Below the pieces are notes generated by a model. The model was given only the letters and a program-made list of their open reading frames with translations. It was not told the origin of the DNA and did not search any database. The translations under genes and the position numbers were made by a program. This document shows, piece by piece, positions 44,296-52,912 of a DNA stretch of 64,000 nucleotides (positions within the stretch are counted from its first letter, which is position 1; every line of letters begins with the position of its first letter). The stretch comes from Prauserella aidingensis. GTDB lineage: Bacteria; Actinomycetota; Actinomycetes; Mycobacteriales; Pseudonocardiaceae. The stretch is taken from NCBI RefSeq assembly GCF_024171865.1, contig NZ_JAMTCN010000002.1, forward strand, positions 248,001 to 312,000, in the 5' to 3' direction.

Positions 44296-44839
44296 GTCGT
44301 CATTTTCGCACGTGGGGCGGGCCTCGGGGTACGAACCGGCGGCGACGGACCGCCGGAGGGTGCGCTGCTCCCGCGCACCCCGCGGGAGCAGCGCACACGC
44401 GCCCCGTGTGGGAGCAGCGCACACGCGCCCCGTGTGGGAGCAGCGCACGCCACGTACTGTGCGTGCTCCACCTCGCACCGTGTAGCCGTCGCCGACGCAG
44501 AGGTGGTTGACCACTCCGCGTGACCAGCATGGAGCGGAAAGTTGCCACCGTTCGGCCTCTCGCGTCGGGAGGCCGGTGCCACTACCGTGCTGTGCGGTGG
44601 CTCTCGGAGCTCGCCGCCCAGGCGCTCTCCGGCGCGGGTCGCGTACGCGGTTGCCCGCCGGGTGAGGACCGACGGGCCCCGCGGCAACCCTGGTGTGGCC
44701 GCGGGTAGCACAGCGGTGTCTTGATCGGTAGCTCGCTGTCGCCATCATCACGCACGTTTCTGCGTTGTTGCAGGTTGATCGGGTGATTGAGCGCGTTGCC
44801 CGCTGATATCGGAACGCGAACCTGTTAGATTGCTTCAAT
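44296..44839. other. 544-base region before ectA with hairpin and 26-bp repeats
   Basis: No gene is supported here. A perfect 16-bp hairpin (GTGCGCTGCTCCCGCG, 5-base loop) spans 44360-44396. Its right arm starts a 26-bp tandem repeat (GGGAGCAGCGCAC plus ACGCGCCCCGTGT) of about 2.5 units ending near 44449. The ectA promoter must lie at the right end, where TTAGAT at 44825-44830 is a plausible -10. Confidence 0.65.
44360..44449. repeat. 16-bp hairpin continuous with a 26-bp tandem repeat
   Basis: GGGAGCAGCGCAC occurs three times at 26-bp spacing, and its complement occurs once on the left to close a hairpin. The unit differs from the 21-bp arrays elsewhere. Confidence 0.85.
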
Positions 44840-45379
44840 ATGTCCGGAAAGCACACAAAGCGTGCCAACGGCGATAATGATTCGGCGGGCCACGTGGTGA
44901 TCGAACCACCAGCGGCGGATGACGGCGCGGCCCTCTGGCGAATAGCGCGTGATTCACAAAAGCTGGACCTGAACTCGTCCTACGCCTACTTGCTGTGGTG
45001 CCGTGATTTCGCCGACACAACTGTCGTCGCCCGTGCCGACGGGGAGCCCGTAGGATTCGTGATGGGCTATCGCAGGCCTGCGACGCCCGACTCGTTACTG
45101 GTCTGGCAGGTCGCCGTCGACGATTCCCAACGAGGCCGCGGCCTTGCCGGAAAGATGCTGGACGCGCTGTTCGAGCGTGCGATCCCCACCGGTGTTCGCT
45201 ACCTCGACACGACCATCACGCCGGACAACGACGCGTCCATCCGACTGTTCACGTCGTTCGCGAAGCGCTGGGACGCGACGCTGGAACGGTCCGAGTTCCT
45301 GGCGGCCGCCGAATTCCCGGAGCCGCACGAACCGGAGGACCTGTTCCGCATCGGCCCGTTGAACGCGTCCGCCGACTGA
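44840..45379 (+). CDS. ectA: L-2,4-diaminobutyrate acetyltransferase
   Basis: First step specific to ectoine: acetylates diaminobutyrate. A 179-residue GNAT protein with DLNSSYAYLLWCRDFADTTVVA and acetyl-CoA loop QRGRGLAGKML, and RYLDTTITPDN, all EctA hallmarks. No ribosome site precedes the ATG; a -10-like TTAGAT lies ten bases upstream, so the message may be leaderless. It heads ectABCD. Confidence 0.96.
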   Translation: MSGKHTKRANGDNDSAGHVVIEPPAADDGAALWRIARDSQKLDLNSSYAYLLWCRDFADTTVVARADGEPVGFVMGYRRPATPDSLLVWQVAVDDSQRGRGLAGKMLDALFERAIPTGVRYLDTTITPDNDASIRLFTSFAKRWDATLERSEFLAAAEFPEPHEPEDLFRIGPLNASAD

Positions 45380-45438
45380 ATCGCCCGGCCCCGAGCCGGC
45401 ACAAACCAAGATTTGCCTGAAAAGCAGGAGCTGAGAAC

Positions 45439-46692
45439 GTGAGCATCTTCGACAAGCTCGAATCCCAGGTGCGGAGCTACAGCCGTGGCTGGCCCGTGGT
45501 CTTCGACAAGGCCCAGGGCAGCTGGATCTACTCCGAGGACGGCAAGCCGTACCTGGACTTCTTCGCGGGCGCCGGTGCCCTCAACTACGGGCACAACAAC
45601 CCGGCGCTGAAGCAGGCGCTGATCGACTACATCTCCCGCGACGGCGTCACGCACTCGCTGGACATGTTCACCACGGCGAAGCGGGACTTCCTGGAGTCGC
45701 TGGACGAGCAGATCCTGCAGCCGCGAAACATGGAGTACAAGGTCATCTTCCCCGGCCCCGGCGGTGCCAACGCCGTCGAGGGTGCGCTGAAGCTGGCGCG
45801 CAAGGTGACCGGCCGCGAATCGGTCATCAACTTCACCAACGCGTTCCACGGTATGACCCTCGGCGCGCTGTCGGTCACCGGTAACTCGATGAAGCGCGGC
45901 GCCGCGGGCATCCCGCTCGTGCACGCCACGCCGATGCCGTTCGACAAGTACTTCGACGGCGAGTTCCCCGACTTCTTCTACTTCGAGCGCCTGCTCGAGG
46001 ACTCCGGCTCGGGCCTGAACGAACCCGCCGCGGTGATCGTCGAGTCCGTACAGGGCGAGGGCGGCATCAACGCCGCGCGCCTCGACTGGCTCAAGGGCCT
46101 GTCCGACCTGTGCAAGAAGCACGGCATCCTGCTGATCCTGGACGACGTGCAGATGGGCTGCGGGCGCACCGGCCCGTTCTTCAGCTTCGAAGAGGCAGGC
46201 ATCGAGCCGGACATGATCTGCCTGTCCAAGTCGATCGGCGGCTACGGCCTGCCGATGGCGATCACGCTCGTGCGCCCCGACCTCGACGTCTGGTCGCCCG
46301 GCGAGCACAACGGCACGTTCCGCGGCATCAGCCCGGCGTTCGTCACGGCCGCCGCCGCGCTGCGCAACTTCTGGAACGACGACACGCTGGAGAAGTCGAC
46401 GAAGGCCAAGGGCGAGAAGATCGCCGCCGCGTTCGGCAAGCTCGTCGATGCCTACCCTGAGGCCGAGCTGATCGCCAAGGGCCGCGGCCTCGCGCGCGGT
46501 CTCGAGTTCGGCCAGGCCGAGGCAGCCGGAAAGGTCGCCGCCGCCGCATTCGACCGTGGCATGCTGCTCGAGACGTCCGGCCCGAGCGACGAGGTCGTCA
46601 AGCTGCTGCCGCCGCTGACCCTCACCGACGAGGAGCTCGACAAGGGCCTGGAGATCATCTCCGAATCCGTCGAATCGGTGTTGTCCCGCTGA
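45439..46692 (+). CDS. ectB: Diaminobutyrate-2-oxoglutarate aminotransferase
   Basis: Class III PLP aminotransferase of 417 residues making L-2,4-diaminobutyrate from aspartate semialdehyde. It has [46 protein letters not shown] and the PLP lysine in [14 protein letters not shown]. The GTG follows AGGAG by nine bases. It lies 59 bases after ectA. Confidence 0.97.
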   Translation: MSIFDKLESQVRSYSRGWPVVFDKAQGSWIYSEDGKPYLDFFAGAGALNYGHNNPALKQALIDYISRDGVTHSLDMFTTAKRDFLESLDEQILQPRNMEYKVIFPGPGGANAVEGALKLARKVTGRESVINFTNAFHGMTLGALSVTGNSMKRGAAGIPLVHATPMPFDKYFDGEFPDFFYFERLLEDSGSGLNEPAAVIVESVQGEGGINAARLDWLKGLSDLCKKHGILLILDDVQMGCGRTGPFFSFEEAGIEPDMICLSKSIGGYGLPMAITLVRPDLDVWSPGEHNGTFRGISPAFVTAAAALRNFWNDDTLEKSTKAKGEKIAAAFGKLVDAYPEAELIAKGRGLARGLEFGQAEAAGKVAAAAFDRGMLLETSGPSDEVVKLLPPLTLTDEELDKGLEIISESVESVLSR

Positions 46693-46751
46693 CCACCGTC
46701 GCGGGTTCTTGCCCTCCGACGGTGCCGCCCGGCCCGAACTTCCACACGAGA

Positions 46752-46807
46752 ACGGTGATTCACCGCCAGGGACGTCCTGCGACGTCACCCTGGCGGTGAA
46801 TCACCGT
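46752..46807 (+). promoter_or_regulatory. Long hairpin between ectB and ectC
   Basis: A 20-bp perfect outer stem (beginning ACGGTGATTCACC) continues after a CA bulge into ACGTC/GACGT around a CTGC loop. It lies inside the operon, 59 bases after ectB, and could attenuate, stabilise or cut the transcript so that ectC is expressed at a different level. Confidence 0.8.
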
Positions 46808-46883
46808 GACCCCGGCGGGCCCGGGGCGGTGCTTCGAGCACAATCACCGGTACGACCCGATCAACCCGACCCGAGGAGTCGCC

Positions 46884-47276
46884 TTGTTCGTCCGCAAAAT
46901 CGACGACATCACGGACACCGAAGCCGACATCAAGACCGAGAACTGGCGCAGCAAGCGCATCGTCCTCGCCAAGGACAAGCTCGGTTTCTCCGTGCACGAG
47001 ACCACGCTCTACGCGGGCACGGTGAACGACTTCTGGTACGCCAACCACATCGAAGCCGTGTTCATCACCCAGGGTGAGGGCGAGGTCGAGGACAAGGCGA
47101 CCGGCGAGGTCCACCAGCTCGAGCCGGGCTCCATCTACGTCCTCAACAACGCCGACAAGCACCAGGTGCGGCCCCGGACCGAGATGAAGACCGTCTGCGT
47201 GTTCAACCCGCCGGTCACCGGCCGGGAGGTCCACGACGAGAACGGTGTCTATCCGCTGATCGTCGAAGAGGACTGA
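46884..47276 (+). CDS. ectC: L-ectoine synthase
   Basis: A 130-residue cupin that cyclises N-gamma-acetyl-diaminobutyrate to ectoine. It has NWRSKRIVLAKDKLGFSVHET, VFITQGEGEVED and IYVLNNADKHQVRP, all conserved in EctC. The start is TTG with GAGGAG six bases before it; no ATG or GTG fits the known N-terminus. Confidence 0.97.
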   Translation: MFVRKIDDITDTEADIKTENWRSKRIVLAKDKLGFSVHETTLYAGTVNDFWYANHIEAVFITQGEGEVEDKATGEVHQLEPGSIYVLNNADKHQVRPRTEMKTVCVFNPPVTGREVHDENGVYPLIVEED

Positions 47277-47340
47277 TACGTGCGTCACCGCCGGCCGGTG
47301 GCGTAATACGGAAGCTCCGCGGGAACCCGGTCGGTGAGGT

Positions 47341-47356
47341 GTCGTGATGTCACGAC
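47341..47356. promoter_or_regulatory. Palindrome between ectC and ectD
   Basis: GTCGTGA-TG-TCACGAC, 7-bp arms, lies 80 bases before ectD. It may be an operator for a separate ectD promoter or a small hairpin. Confidence 0.5.
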
Positions 47357-47436
47357 CTTCGCCCGGCCGGGTTTTCGCGTTTCACGAGAGGAACAGTCAG
47401 GAAGAAAACCGAAACACGGATTCGTAGGAGGCGACA

Positions 47437-48396
47437 TTGACTCTTGCGGACACAATTTCCGGTATGTCCCAGAACGCCGAAGGGTCGTTCCGCGGTGAGC
47501 GCGCGGGCGGCGGATCGGACGCCTACCCGTCGCGCCTGAGTGCAGGCGAACCGCAACTGCTCGACCGGCCGGATCCCACGGTCTGGGGGAGCGAGGCCGA
47601 CGGCCCGTTCGACGGCGACGAGCTCGCCACCCACGCCGACAACGGCTACACGATCCTCGAAGGACTGATCACACCCGCCGAGGTGCAGGGCTACTGGCAG
47701 GAGCTCGTGCGGCTCTCCTCGGACCGGGGCCTCAAGTCCGACGAGCGTGTCGTCGCCGAGAAGTCGTCGGGCGAAGTGCGGTCGATCTTCGAGGTCCACC
47801 GCATCAGCGAGCTGATCGACAGGCTGGCGCGCGACCCGCGCATCCTGGATCGCGCACAGCAGCTCCTCGGCTCCGAGGTGTACCTGCACCAGACCCGCGT
47901 CAACTACATGCCCGGCTTCCGCGGGAACGGCTTCTACTGGCACTCGGATTTCGAGACCTGGCACGCCGAGGACGGGATGCCGCGGCCGCGTGCGGTCAGC
48001 TGCTCGATCGCGCTGACCGACAACTACCCGTACAACGGCGGCCTGATGGTGATGCCGGGCTCGCACCGGACGTACGTGCAGTGCCTCGGCGAGACGCCCG
48101 AGAACCACTACAAGGCGTCGCTGAAGGAACAGGAGATCGGCGTTCCGCGCGAGGACGACATCACCAAGCTCGCCGCCTCCTGCGGCATCGATCAGTTCAC
48201 CGGACCGGCAGGCTCGGCGTTGTTCTTCGACGCCAACATCATGCACGGGTCGGGCAACAACATCACGCCGTATCCGCGGTCGAACATCTTCCTCGTGTTC
48301 AACAGTGTGGAGAACGCCCCGGTCGAGCCGTTCGCGGCGAGCAGTCCGCGGCCGTCATTCATCGGCGCCCGCGACGTCACCCCACTGCGCAGGTGA
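47437..48396 (+). CDS. ectD: Ectoine hydroxylase
   Basis: Fe(II)/2-oxoglutarate dioxygenase of 319 residues converting ectoine to 5-hydroxyectoine. The signature FYWHSDFETWHAEDGM carries the iron His and Asp, FDANIMHGSGNN the second His, and PRSNIFLVFNSVEN the 2-oxoglutarate Arg. The start is TTG with AGGAGG seven bases upstream. The 160-base gap after ectC suggests partly separate control. Confidence 0.97.
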   Translation: MTLADTISGMSQNAEGSFRGERAGGGSDAYPSRLSAGEPQLLDRPDPTVWGSEADGPFDGDELATHADNGYTILEGLITPAEVQGYWQELVRLSSDRGLKSDERVVAEKSSGEVRSIFEVHRISELIDRLARDPRILDRAQQLLGSEVYLHQTRVNYMPGFRGNGFYWHSDFETWHAEDGMPRPRAVSCSIALTDNYPYNGGLMVMPGSHRTYVQCLGETPENHYKASLKEQEIGVPREDDITKLAASCGIDQFTGPAGSALFFDANIMHGSGNNITPYPRSNIFLVFNSVENAPVEPFAASSPRPSFIGARDVTPLRR

Positions 48397-48491
48397 CGCC
48401 GGTGCGGCGGCGGTGGGGCCGCGGCGTTGTCGGCGCTGCCGGTGCGGCGGTGCCGGCGCGGTACCCGTGAGCGTTCGGCCGCCCGTGACGC

Positions 48492-48530
48492 GGTGCTCCG
48501 TCCTGCGATCGTGCCGCCGGACGGAGCACC
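48492..48530 (+). terminator. Hairpin after ectABCD
   Basis: Perfect 12-bp stem GGTGCTCCGTCC with its complement around a 15-base loop, 95 bases after ectD. Confidence 0.65.
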
Positions 48531-48747
48531 CGCCGGAGGCGGTCGAACCACGACCGGACTGAACCAGCTGCCGCACCCGAGTTCGAACAGGTTTACGCCA
48601 GGGGTGGGTGTAGCCGACCTTGCGCAGCCTGTTACCGTGTCGCCACCTCATCGCGCAGCGGTGGGCAGTCGTCCCCGGCGGCTTGGTGACTCCTTTGCTC
48701 GGGGTGGGCGCCGTGTGACCGTGGTGGAGGCGACGAAGAACGAGGAG

Positions 48748-48792
48748 TACGGCCCCGCGCCATCAGATCGGGACTGATGGCACGGGGCCGTA
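48748..48792 (-). terminator. Hairpin terminator after the leftward gene pair
   Basis: Outer 10-bp stem TACGGCCCCG, a 2x2 internal loop, and an inner 7-bp stem CCATCAG. TATTCTGTTA lies on its right side. Confidence 0.7.
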
Positions 48793-48866
48793 TTCTGTTA
48801 CGGCAGTGGCGCCGATTTCCGCCCAGTGGGGCGCATTTCGTGCATACCCGGCGCGGCAGGCGCGGG

Positions 48867-49742
48867 TCAGTCGAACAGGCTCGTCTCGCCGTGGATGTCG
48901 AGCAGCTCGTACACGGGCCGTCCCCGGCGGCCGTCGATCGTGGTGGTGCGGACCACCCGCAGTCGTGCCGTGACGGGCCGGTCGAGGTTCACCTTGATCT
49001 GGTCGAGCAGGTCCGGCACGACCGCACCCTGGATCGTGCTGCCGGTGTCGCGTTCGAGGTAGAAGATCCGCCTGCGGGTGCGGACGCCGTCGAGCCTGCC
49101 GGTGACCGTCTCGTAGCCGACATCCTCGCGCGACTCCCGCAGGCTGTTGTGCAGCACGCGCGCCTGCTCGGTGGTCATGCTGCGCGTGACCTCCTCGCCC
49201 GACGTCGGCATCAGCGTGAGGCCCAGGCTGGACGTCTTCGTGACGGCGCTGACGACGTCGCTCACGGCGTTGCGGATCGTGTCCCGCTGCAGCAGCACCG
49301 CGTCGAGCGCACCGTCGTCGGAACCGTTGATCGGCAGGAAGTCGCACAGCTCCTTCACGGCACGCTCCGACAGCGTCTCGATGCCGTCGTTGATCAGCGC
49401 GTCCGGATCGGACGTCTCCGGGAACCCGAAGAACAGCGCGTTGCCCGCCTGGCCGCGCTGCAACAGCGGCGCCTTCTCCCTGTCGGCGGGCTGGACGTAG
49501 GTGATCTCGCCCTGCGGATTGCGCACGATGTGACCGACCTTGGCCGTCGCGTCCTGCAGCGCGCGGCTGATGTCGGAGAACGCGTAGGCGTCCATGCGCG
49601 GCGAGTCGAGCATCGACACCCGCAGCAACGCCGACCGGCTCGGCCGCTCGAACTTGGCGTGCGCGGCACGGGCCGACGCGCGCGCCAGGTCGTCCAGCCA
49701 CGTGCCGCCGGGAATCGCGTCGGCGATGTCTTCGAAGCTCAC
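48867..49742 (-). CDS. Uncharacterised partner of the nucleotidyltransferase-like protein
   Basis: A 291-residue protein of unknown function. It has no signal peptide or membrane segment. An N-terminal helical part (LDDLARASARAAHAKFERPSR) precedes alpha/beta regions, and the C-terminus ends in a beta-rich segment (IFYLERDTGSTIQGAVV ... RPVYELLDIHGETSLFD). The GTG follows GGAGGTGAC and overlaps the upstream stop (GTGA), so it is coupled to the nucleotidyltransferase-like gene. Confidence 0.7.
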   Translation of the reverse strand: MSFEDIADAIPGGTWLDDLARASARAAHAKFERPSRSALLRVSMLDSPRMDAYAFSDISRALQDATAKVGHIVRNPQGEITYVQPADREKAPLLQRGQAGNALFFGFPETSDPDALINDGIETLSERAVKELCDFLPINGSDDGALDAVLLQRDTIRNAVSDVVSAVTKTSSLGLTLMPTSGEEVTRSMTTEQARVLHNSLRESREDVGYETVTGRLDGVRTRRRIFYLERDTGSTIQGAVVPDLLDQIKVNLDRPVTARLRVVRTTTIDGRRGRPVYELLDIHGETSLFD

Positions 49743-50230
49743 CACGTCACCTCCGCGAATCCCTTGAACGTGCCGTGGACCGGACCGCGCGCCCACGTCG
49801 GTTCCCACGCCTCCTCGTCACCCGGACGGCACAGGAAGCCGTCGAGCAGGCCGCTCATCGGCCGGACCCGGTCGAGGTACATCGCGGGCTGTTCCGCGAT
49901 CACGCCGTTGAGCGTGAGCATCCCGTACAGGGCCTCCCGAGCGGGAGCCGTCAGCCGTTTGAGACTGCCCCACTCGTCCGGGATGAGCAGCACGTCGATG
50001 TCCCGGGGTACGTTCTCGGTGCGCACGGCTATTTCCCCGGAGACCCACGCCCTGCCCGACGGGATGAGCCCACCGACGACACCGAGGTAGCCGGACAGTG
50101 CACTGAACAGCACCTCGCGCTCGTTGCGGTGCGGGGCGTCCCACACGAACCTCTCGTAGAGGTCGGACAGGTCGGCGGGGTGTCGCCCCGGAGGCAGAAC
50201 GTTGTCCGGAGTCCAGTAGGGGAGCGGCAT
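49739..50230 (-). CDS. DUF6932-like nucleotidyltransferase-fold protein
   Basis: A 163-residue protein with LPPGRHPADLSDLYERFV near the N-terminus and GEIAVRTENVPRDIDVLLIPDEW in the middle. These resemble DUF6932 proteins, whose conserved GS-F-x(n)-P-x-DID pattern recalls the nucleotidyltransferase active site. Here the expected GS is replaced by SG, so activity is uncertain. It is followed without a gap by an uncharacterised gene; such two-gene units are common in toxin-antitoxin or defence settings, but that is inference. Confidence 0.55.
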   Translation of the reverse strand: MPLPYWTPDNVLPPGRHPADLSDLYERFVWDAPHRNEREVLFSALSGYLGVVGGLIPSGRAWVSGEIAVRTENVPRDIDVLLIPDEWGSLKRLTAPAREALYGMLTLNGVIAEQPAMYLDRVRPMSGLLDGFLCRPGDEEAWEPTWARGPVHGTFKGFAEVTW

Positions 50231-50302
50231 CCACGTTCCTTACATCGCCGACGAAGCGCCGAAGCGGCTCAGCGAACTTATCAGCCGCTACGGAGCGCGA
50301 GG

Positions 50303-50848
50303 TCAGCCGCCTGAACGGGGGATGTCGTGCTCGGTGGCCCACTCGTCGGCTTCGTCCGGCCATTCGTTGCGGGTGTGCCACGCGCGCCGCGACGGCAACG
50401 TTCCCGATGTGCGCCCGGCGCCGGTGGTCTCGTCGAGGGTGCCGATGATGTGGTTGCCCGCCTCGTCGGTGCGGGCCGGCCGTGCCTGTTCGACGTCGGG
50501 CGTGCGCGGTCCACGCCGTCGACCACGGTGGTGATCGGCCGAGTTCGGGTCGTGCACCTGTCTCCCGGAGCCGTGCGACACCGCGGCGGGCCGCCCCGTG
50601 CTCGAACCGGCCGCCACCGGGCCGAACGTCGCCGTCCCGGCGGGCCCGGCCCTCGTCGATGCGGGCGCGGTGAGGGCGTCGCCGGTGCGCGTGTCATCGG
50701 TGGACGCGCCGTGGGTGGCGGCTTCCGCGGTGCCTGCTTCCGAGGCACGCCTGCGCCGCGCGGGCCAGGTCAGCAGGGCGCCTGCCAGCGCTCCGAGCGC
50801 GAAAGCGACGAGCAGCCAGAGCCAGATCTGTCCGAACAACCACAACAT
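50303..50848 (-). CDS. Small membrane-anchored protein next to OmpA/ArfA-like gene
   Basis: A 181-residue protein with one N-terminal helix (LFGQIWLWLLVAFALGALAGALLTW), then a basic patch and a long disordered Ala/Thr/Gly-rich tail ending RNEWPDEADEWATEHDIPRSGG. GAGGAGGG precedes the ATG. Its place after an ArfA-like gene and its anchor-plus-tail layout recall ArfC of M. tuberculosis, but sequence similarity is not evident to me. Confidence 0.6.
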   Translation of the reverse strand: MLWLFGQIWLWLLVAFALGALAGALLTWPARRRRASEAGTAEAATHGASTDDTRTGDALTAPASTRAGPAGTATFGPVAAGSSTGRPAAVSHGSGRQVHDPNSADHHRGRRRGPRTPDVEQARPARTDEAGNHIIGTLDETTGAGRTSGTLPSRRAWHTRNEWPDEADEWATEHDIPRSGG

Positions 50849-50890
50849 GGGGCGTATCCCTCCTCGTCGTTCCGGTCTCCGTCAGTGCCG

Positions 50891-51556
50891 TCAGCGCACG
50901 TGGATCTCCACTCGCCGGTTTACGCGGTCGGACTTCGCGTCGTCGCCGTCGGCGACCGGCCGGGTGTCGCCGTGGCCGACGGTCGTCAGGCGGTCGCGGG
51001 AGATGCCGGCGTCGGCGAGTGCGGTGGCCACGGTGTCGGCACGCTCGCGGGACAGTGCGCGTGCCTCGTCGCCGTCGAGGTTCGGCACCTTCGCGACGTG
51101 TCCCGCGACCTCGAACCGCAACGTGGCGGGGGCCGAGCGCAGGATGTCGGCCACGTGCGTGACGGCCCGCCTGCCGCTGCCGGTCAGCTCGTCGCCGTAG
51201 GGGGCGAACCGGATCGGTGTCCGGCGGAGCGCACCGTCGAGGGCCCGCTGCGTCCGCACCGCCGCCGGGCCGGCCTCCGACTCCCGCACCTCGACCGCAC
51301 GGACGCCCTCGAGGTCGGCGACGACGCCACGAACCCGGTCACCGTGCCCCTTCGGGACGTCCGCCACGGTGACGTCTCGTCCGTCGATCGTCACGTCGGG
51401 TGCGGGCACCCCGGCGTCGCGGAGAGCGGTCCGAGCCTCGCCACGCAGGTCGTGTTCGATCCGGTCGGCCGTCGCCCACGTCGCGCCGAACGCCAGGAGC
51501 CCCGACACGGCGAACGCGAGCGGAATCAGCCAGAACCGGCCATTTTTCCCGGCCAT
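50891..51556 (-). CDS. OmpA-family protein, ArfA-like
   Basis: A 221-residue protein with an N-terminal membrane helix (FWLIPLAFAVSGLLAFGATW), a BON-like middle (VPAPDVTIDGRDVTVADVPKG) and a C-terminal OmpA peptidoglycan-binding domain (FEVAGHVAKVPN ... LSRERADTVATALADAGISRDRLTTVGHGDTRPV). The arrangement matches OmpATb/ArfA (Rv0899). In the OmpA domain the usual GHTD is GHVA. Confidence 0.82.
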   Translation of the reverse strand: MAGKNGRFWLIPLAFAVSGLLAFGATWATADRIEHDLRGEARTALRDAGVPAPDVTIDGRDVTVADVPKGHGDRVRGVVADLEGVRAVEVRESEAGPAAVRTQRALDGALRRTPIRFAPYGDELTGSGRRAVTHVADILRSAPATLRFEVAGHVAKVPNLDGDEARALSRERADTVATALADAGISRDRLTTVGHGDTRPVADGDDAKSDRVNRRVEIHVR

Positions 51557-51668
51557 GCACCGACGATAGGCGCGGACCACTCACCCCGCGAACGCAGCGA
51601 CAGGTGTGATGCGTGTGGGTGGCTGTCGACCGGCGCCCGGGAAGGCGTCACGGCTGCCCCGGAACCCG

Positions 51669-51738
51669 CAACACGGTCCCCGAGATCCGCAACACGGTCC
51701 CCGGAACCTGCAACACGGTCCCCGGGATCCGCAACACG
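51669..51738 (-). repeat. 21-bp tandem array C after SGNH hydrolase gene
   Basis: Four units at exact 21-bp spacing (CAACACG at 51669, 51690, 51711, 51732). On the minus strand it begins one base after the SGNH stop codon and reads CGTGTTGCGG followed by ATCCCGGGGAC with minor variation. Confidence 0.93.
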
Positions 51739-51739
51739 G

Positions 51740-52678
51740 TCAGTTGTCGGCGGGTTCGGCCGGCGTGAAATTCGCCGTGGACGCGGCCGTGGACGTGTTC
51801 GCCGAGACCGCCGTGTTCGGGACCGCCGTGTTCGCCGGGACCGCCGACACGGTCACCGTGGTGCCCGCCGGGGTCGTGGAGACCTGCTGGTACAGCGGGG
51901 CAGAGCCCGCAGGCTCTCGCAGCGGCGTCAGGCTCGGGCGCTTCGGCGTGATGCCGTCCCCGAGCGATTCGCCGCGCAGCTGGCGGCGGATCCACGGCAG
52001 CAGATGCGCCCGGGTCCACTCGAGGTCGCTGCGGCGGAGGGTGAGCCAGTTCGGGTGGCCGTCCGTCTCGGGCCACGACTCCCGCCAGTCGGCGGACGTG
52101 GGCACGCCCAGCACTTCGGCGGCGCGGAGCGCGATCCGCCGGTGGGCCTCGGCCGTGAAGTGCAGCCGGTCGTCGCTCCACGCGCGGATGTCGTGCAGCG
52201 TGTCCATGGACCACAGGTCGACGATCTTCGCGTCGTGGCGGTCGGCGATCGCGCGCAGGTGCGCGTTGTAGATGGCGACCTTGCCGCGCAGCATGTTGAT
52301 CACCGACATGCTCTTCGTGTCGGGGCCGGTGAAGAGCAGCACCTCGATGCCCTCGGCGCGCAGGGCGGCGATCCCGGCCTCGAACTCGGCGGCCTTGGCG
52401 TCGACGTCGGCGCCCGGCACGATGATGTCGTTGCCGCCCGCGCACACCGTGACCAGGTCGGGCTTGGTCTCGAGCGCCATCGGCAGCTGCTCGGTCATGA
52501 TCTCGGTCAGCATCTTGCCGCGGATGGCGAGGTTGGCGTAGGCGAAGTCGGGAGAGCCGTCGGCGAGGATCTCGGCGAGCCGGTCGGCCCAGCCGCGGTA
52601 CGTGCCGTCGGGACGTTCGTCGTTCATCCCCTCGGTGAAGCTGTCCCCGATCGCGACGAAGCTGCGGTATCCGGTCAC
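51740..52678 (-). CDS. SGNH/GDSL hydrolase
   Basis: A 312-residue SGNH hydrolase. Block I FVAIGDSFTEGM has the nucleophile Ser, Block III TVCAGGNDI, and Block V DDRLHFTAEAHRRIA the Asp/His. No signal peptide, so an intracellular esterase is likely. The C-terminal 60 residues are a low-complexity Thr/Ala/Asn/Pro tail. GGAGGGAG lies before the GTG start. Confidence 0.9.
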   Translation of the reverse strand: MTGYRSFVAIGDSFTEGMNDERPDGTYRGWADRLAEILADGSPDFAYANLAIRGKMLTEIMTEQLPMALETKPDLVTVCAGGNDIIVPGADVDAKAAEFEAGIAALRAEGIEVLLFTGPDTKSMSVINMLRGKVAIYNAHLRAIADRHDAKIVDLWSMDTLHDIRAWSDDRLHFTAEAHRRIALRAAEVLGVPTSADWRESWPETDGHPNWLTLRRSDLEWTRAHLLPWIRRQLRGESLGDGITPKRPSLTPLREPAGSAPLYQQVSTTPAGTTVTVSAVPANTAVPNTAVSANTSTAASTANFTPAEPADN

Positions 52679-52912
52679 GACGTCTCCCTCCGCCCTGTGC
52701 ACGCGTGTCTCCCAGTTGATCAACGGCCGGCGGGAGGCGCGTTCTTCCCCGAAAGCCTGCGTCGCGGGCGCCGGTCGGACCAAGGGTGACAGTCTCCTCC
52801 TTCGAGGGCACCCTACGCAGCCGTAATGTGGAGACCGGAGCGCCCGGTGTGGTGAAGGTAACGTGGTCCGAGTCGGCGATGCCGGCGCGCGGAATCAGGC
52901 AAGGTGGGGACC

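Larger units (their letters stand above)
48397..48866. other. Region after ectD with two terminators
   Basis: No supported gene in 470 bases. A hairpin at 48492-48530 probably ends the ect transcript. A second at 48748-48792 faces the leftward gene that ends at 48867. A 116-codon plus-strand frame between them has no ribosome site or recognisable motif. Confidence 0.55.

Noticed and set aside
48427-48777. 116-codon frame after ectD, ending in a terminator hairpin
   Set aside because: No ribosome site, Arg/Pro-rich composition typical of random GC-rich frames, and its last codons are the arm of a hairpin that explains the sequence better.
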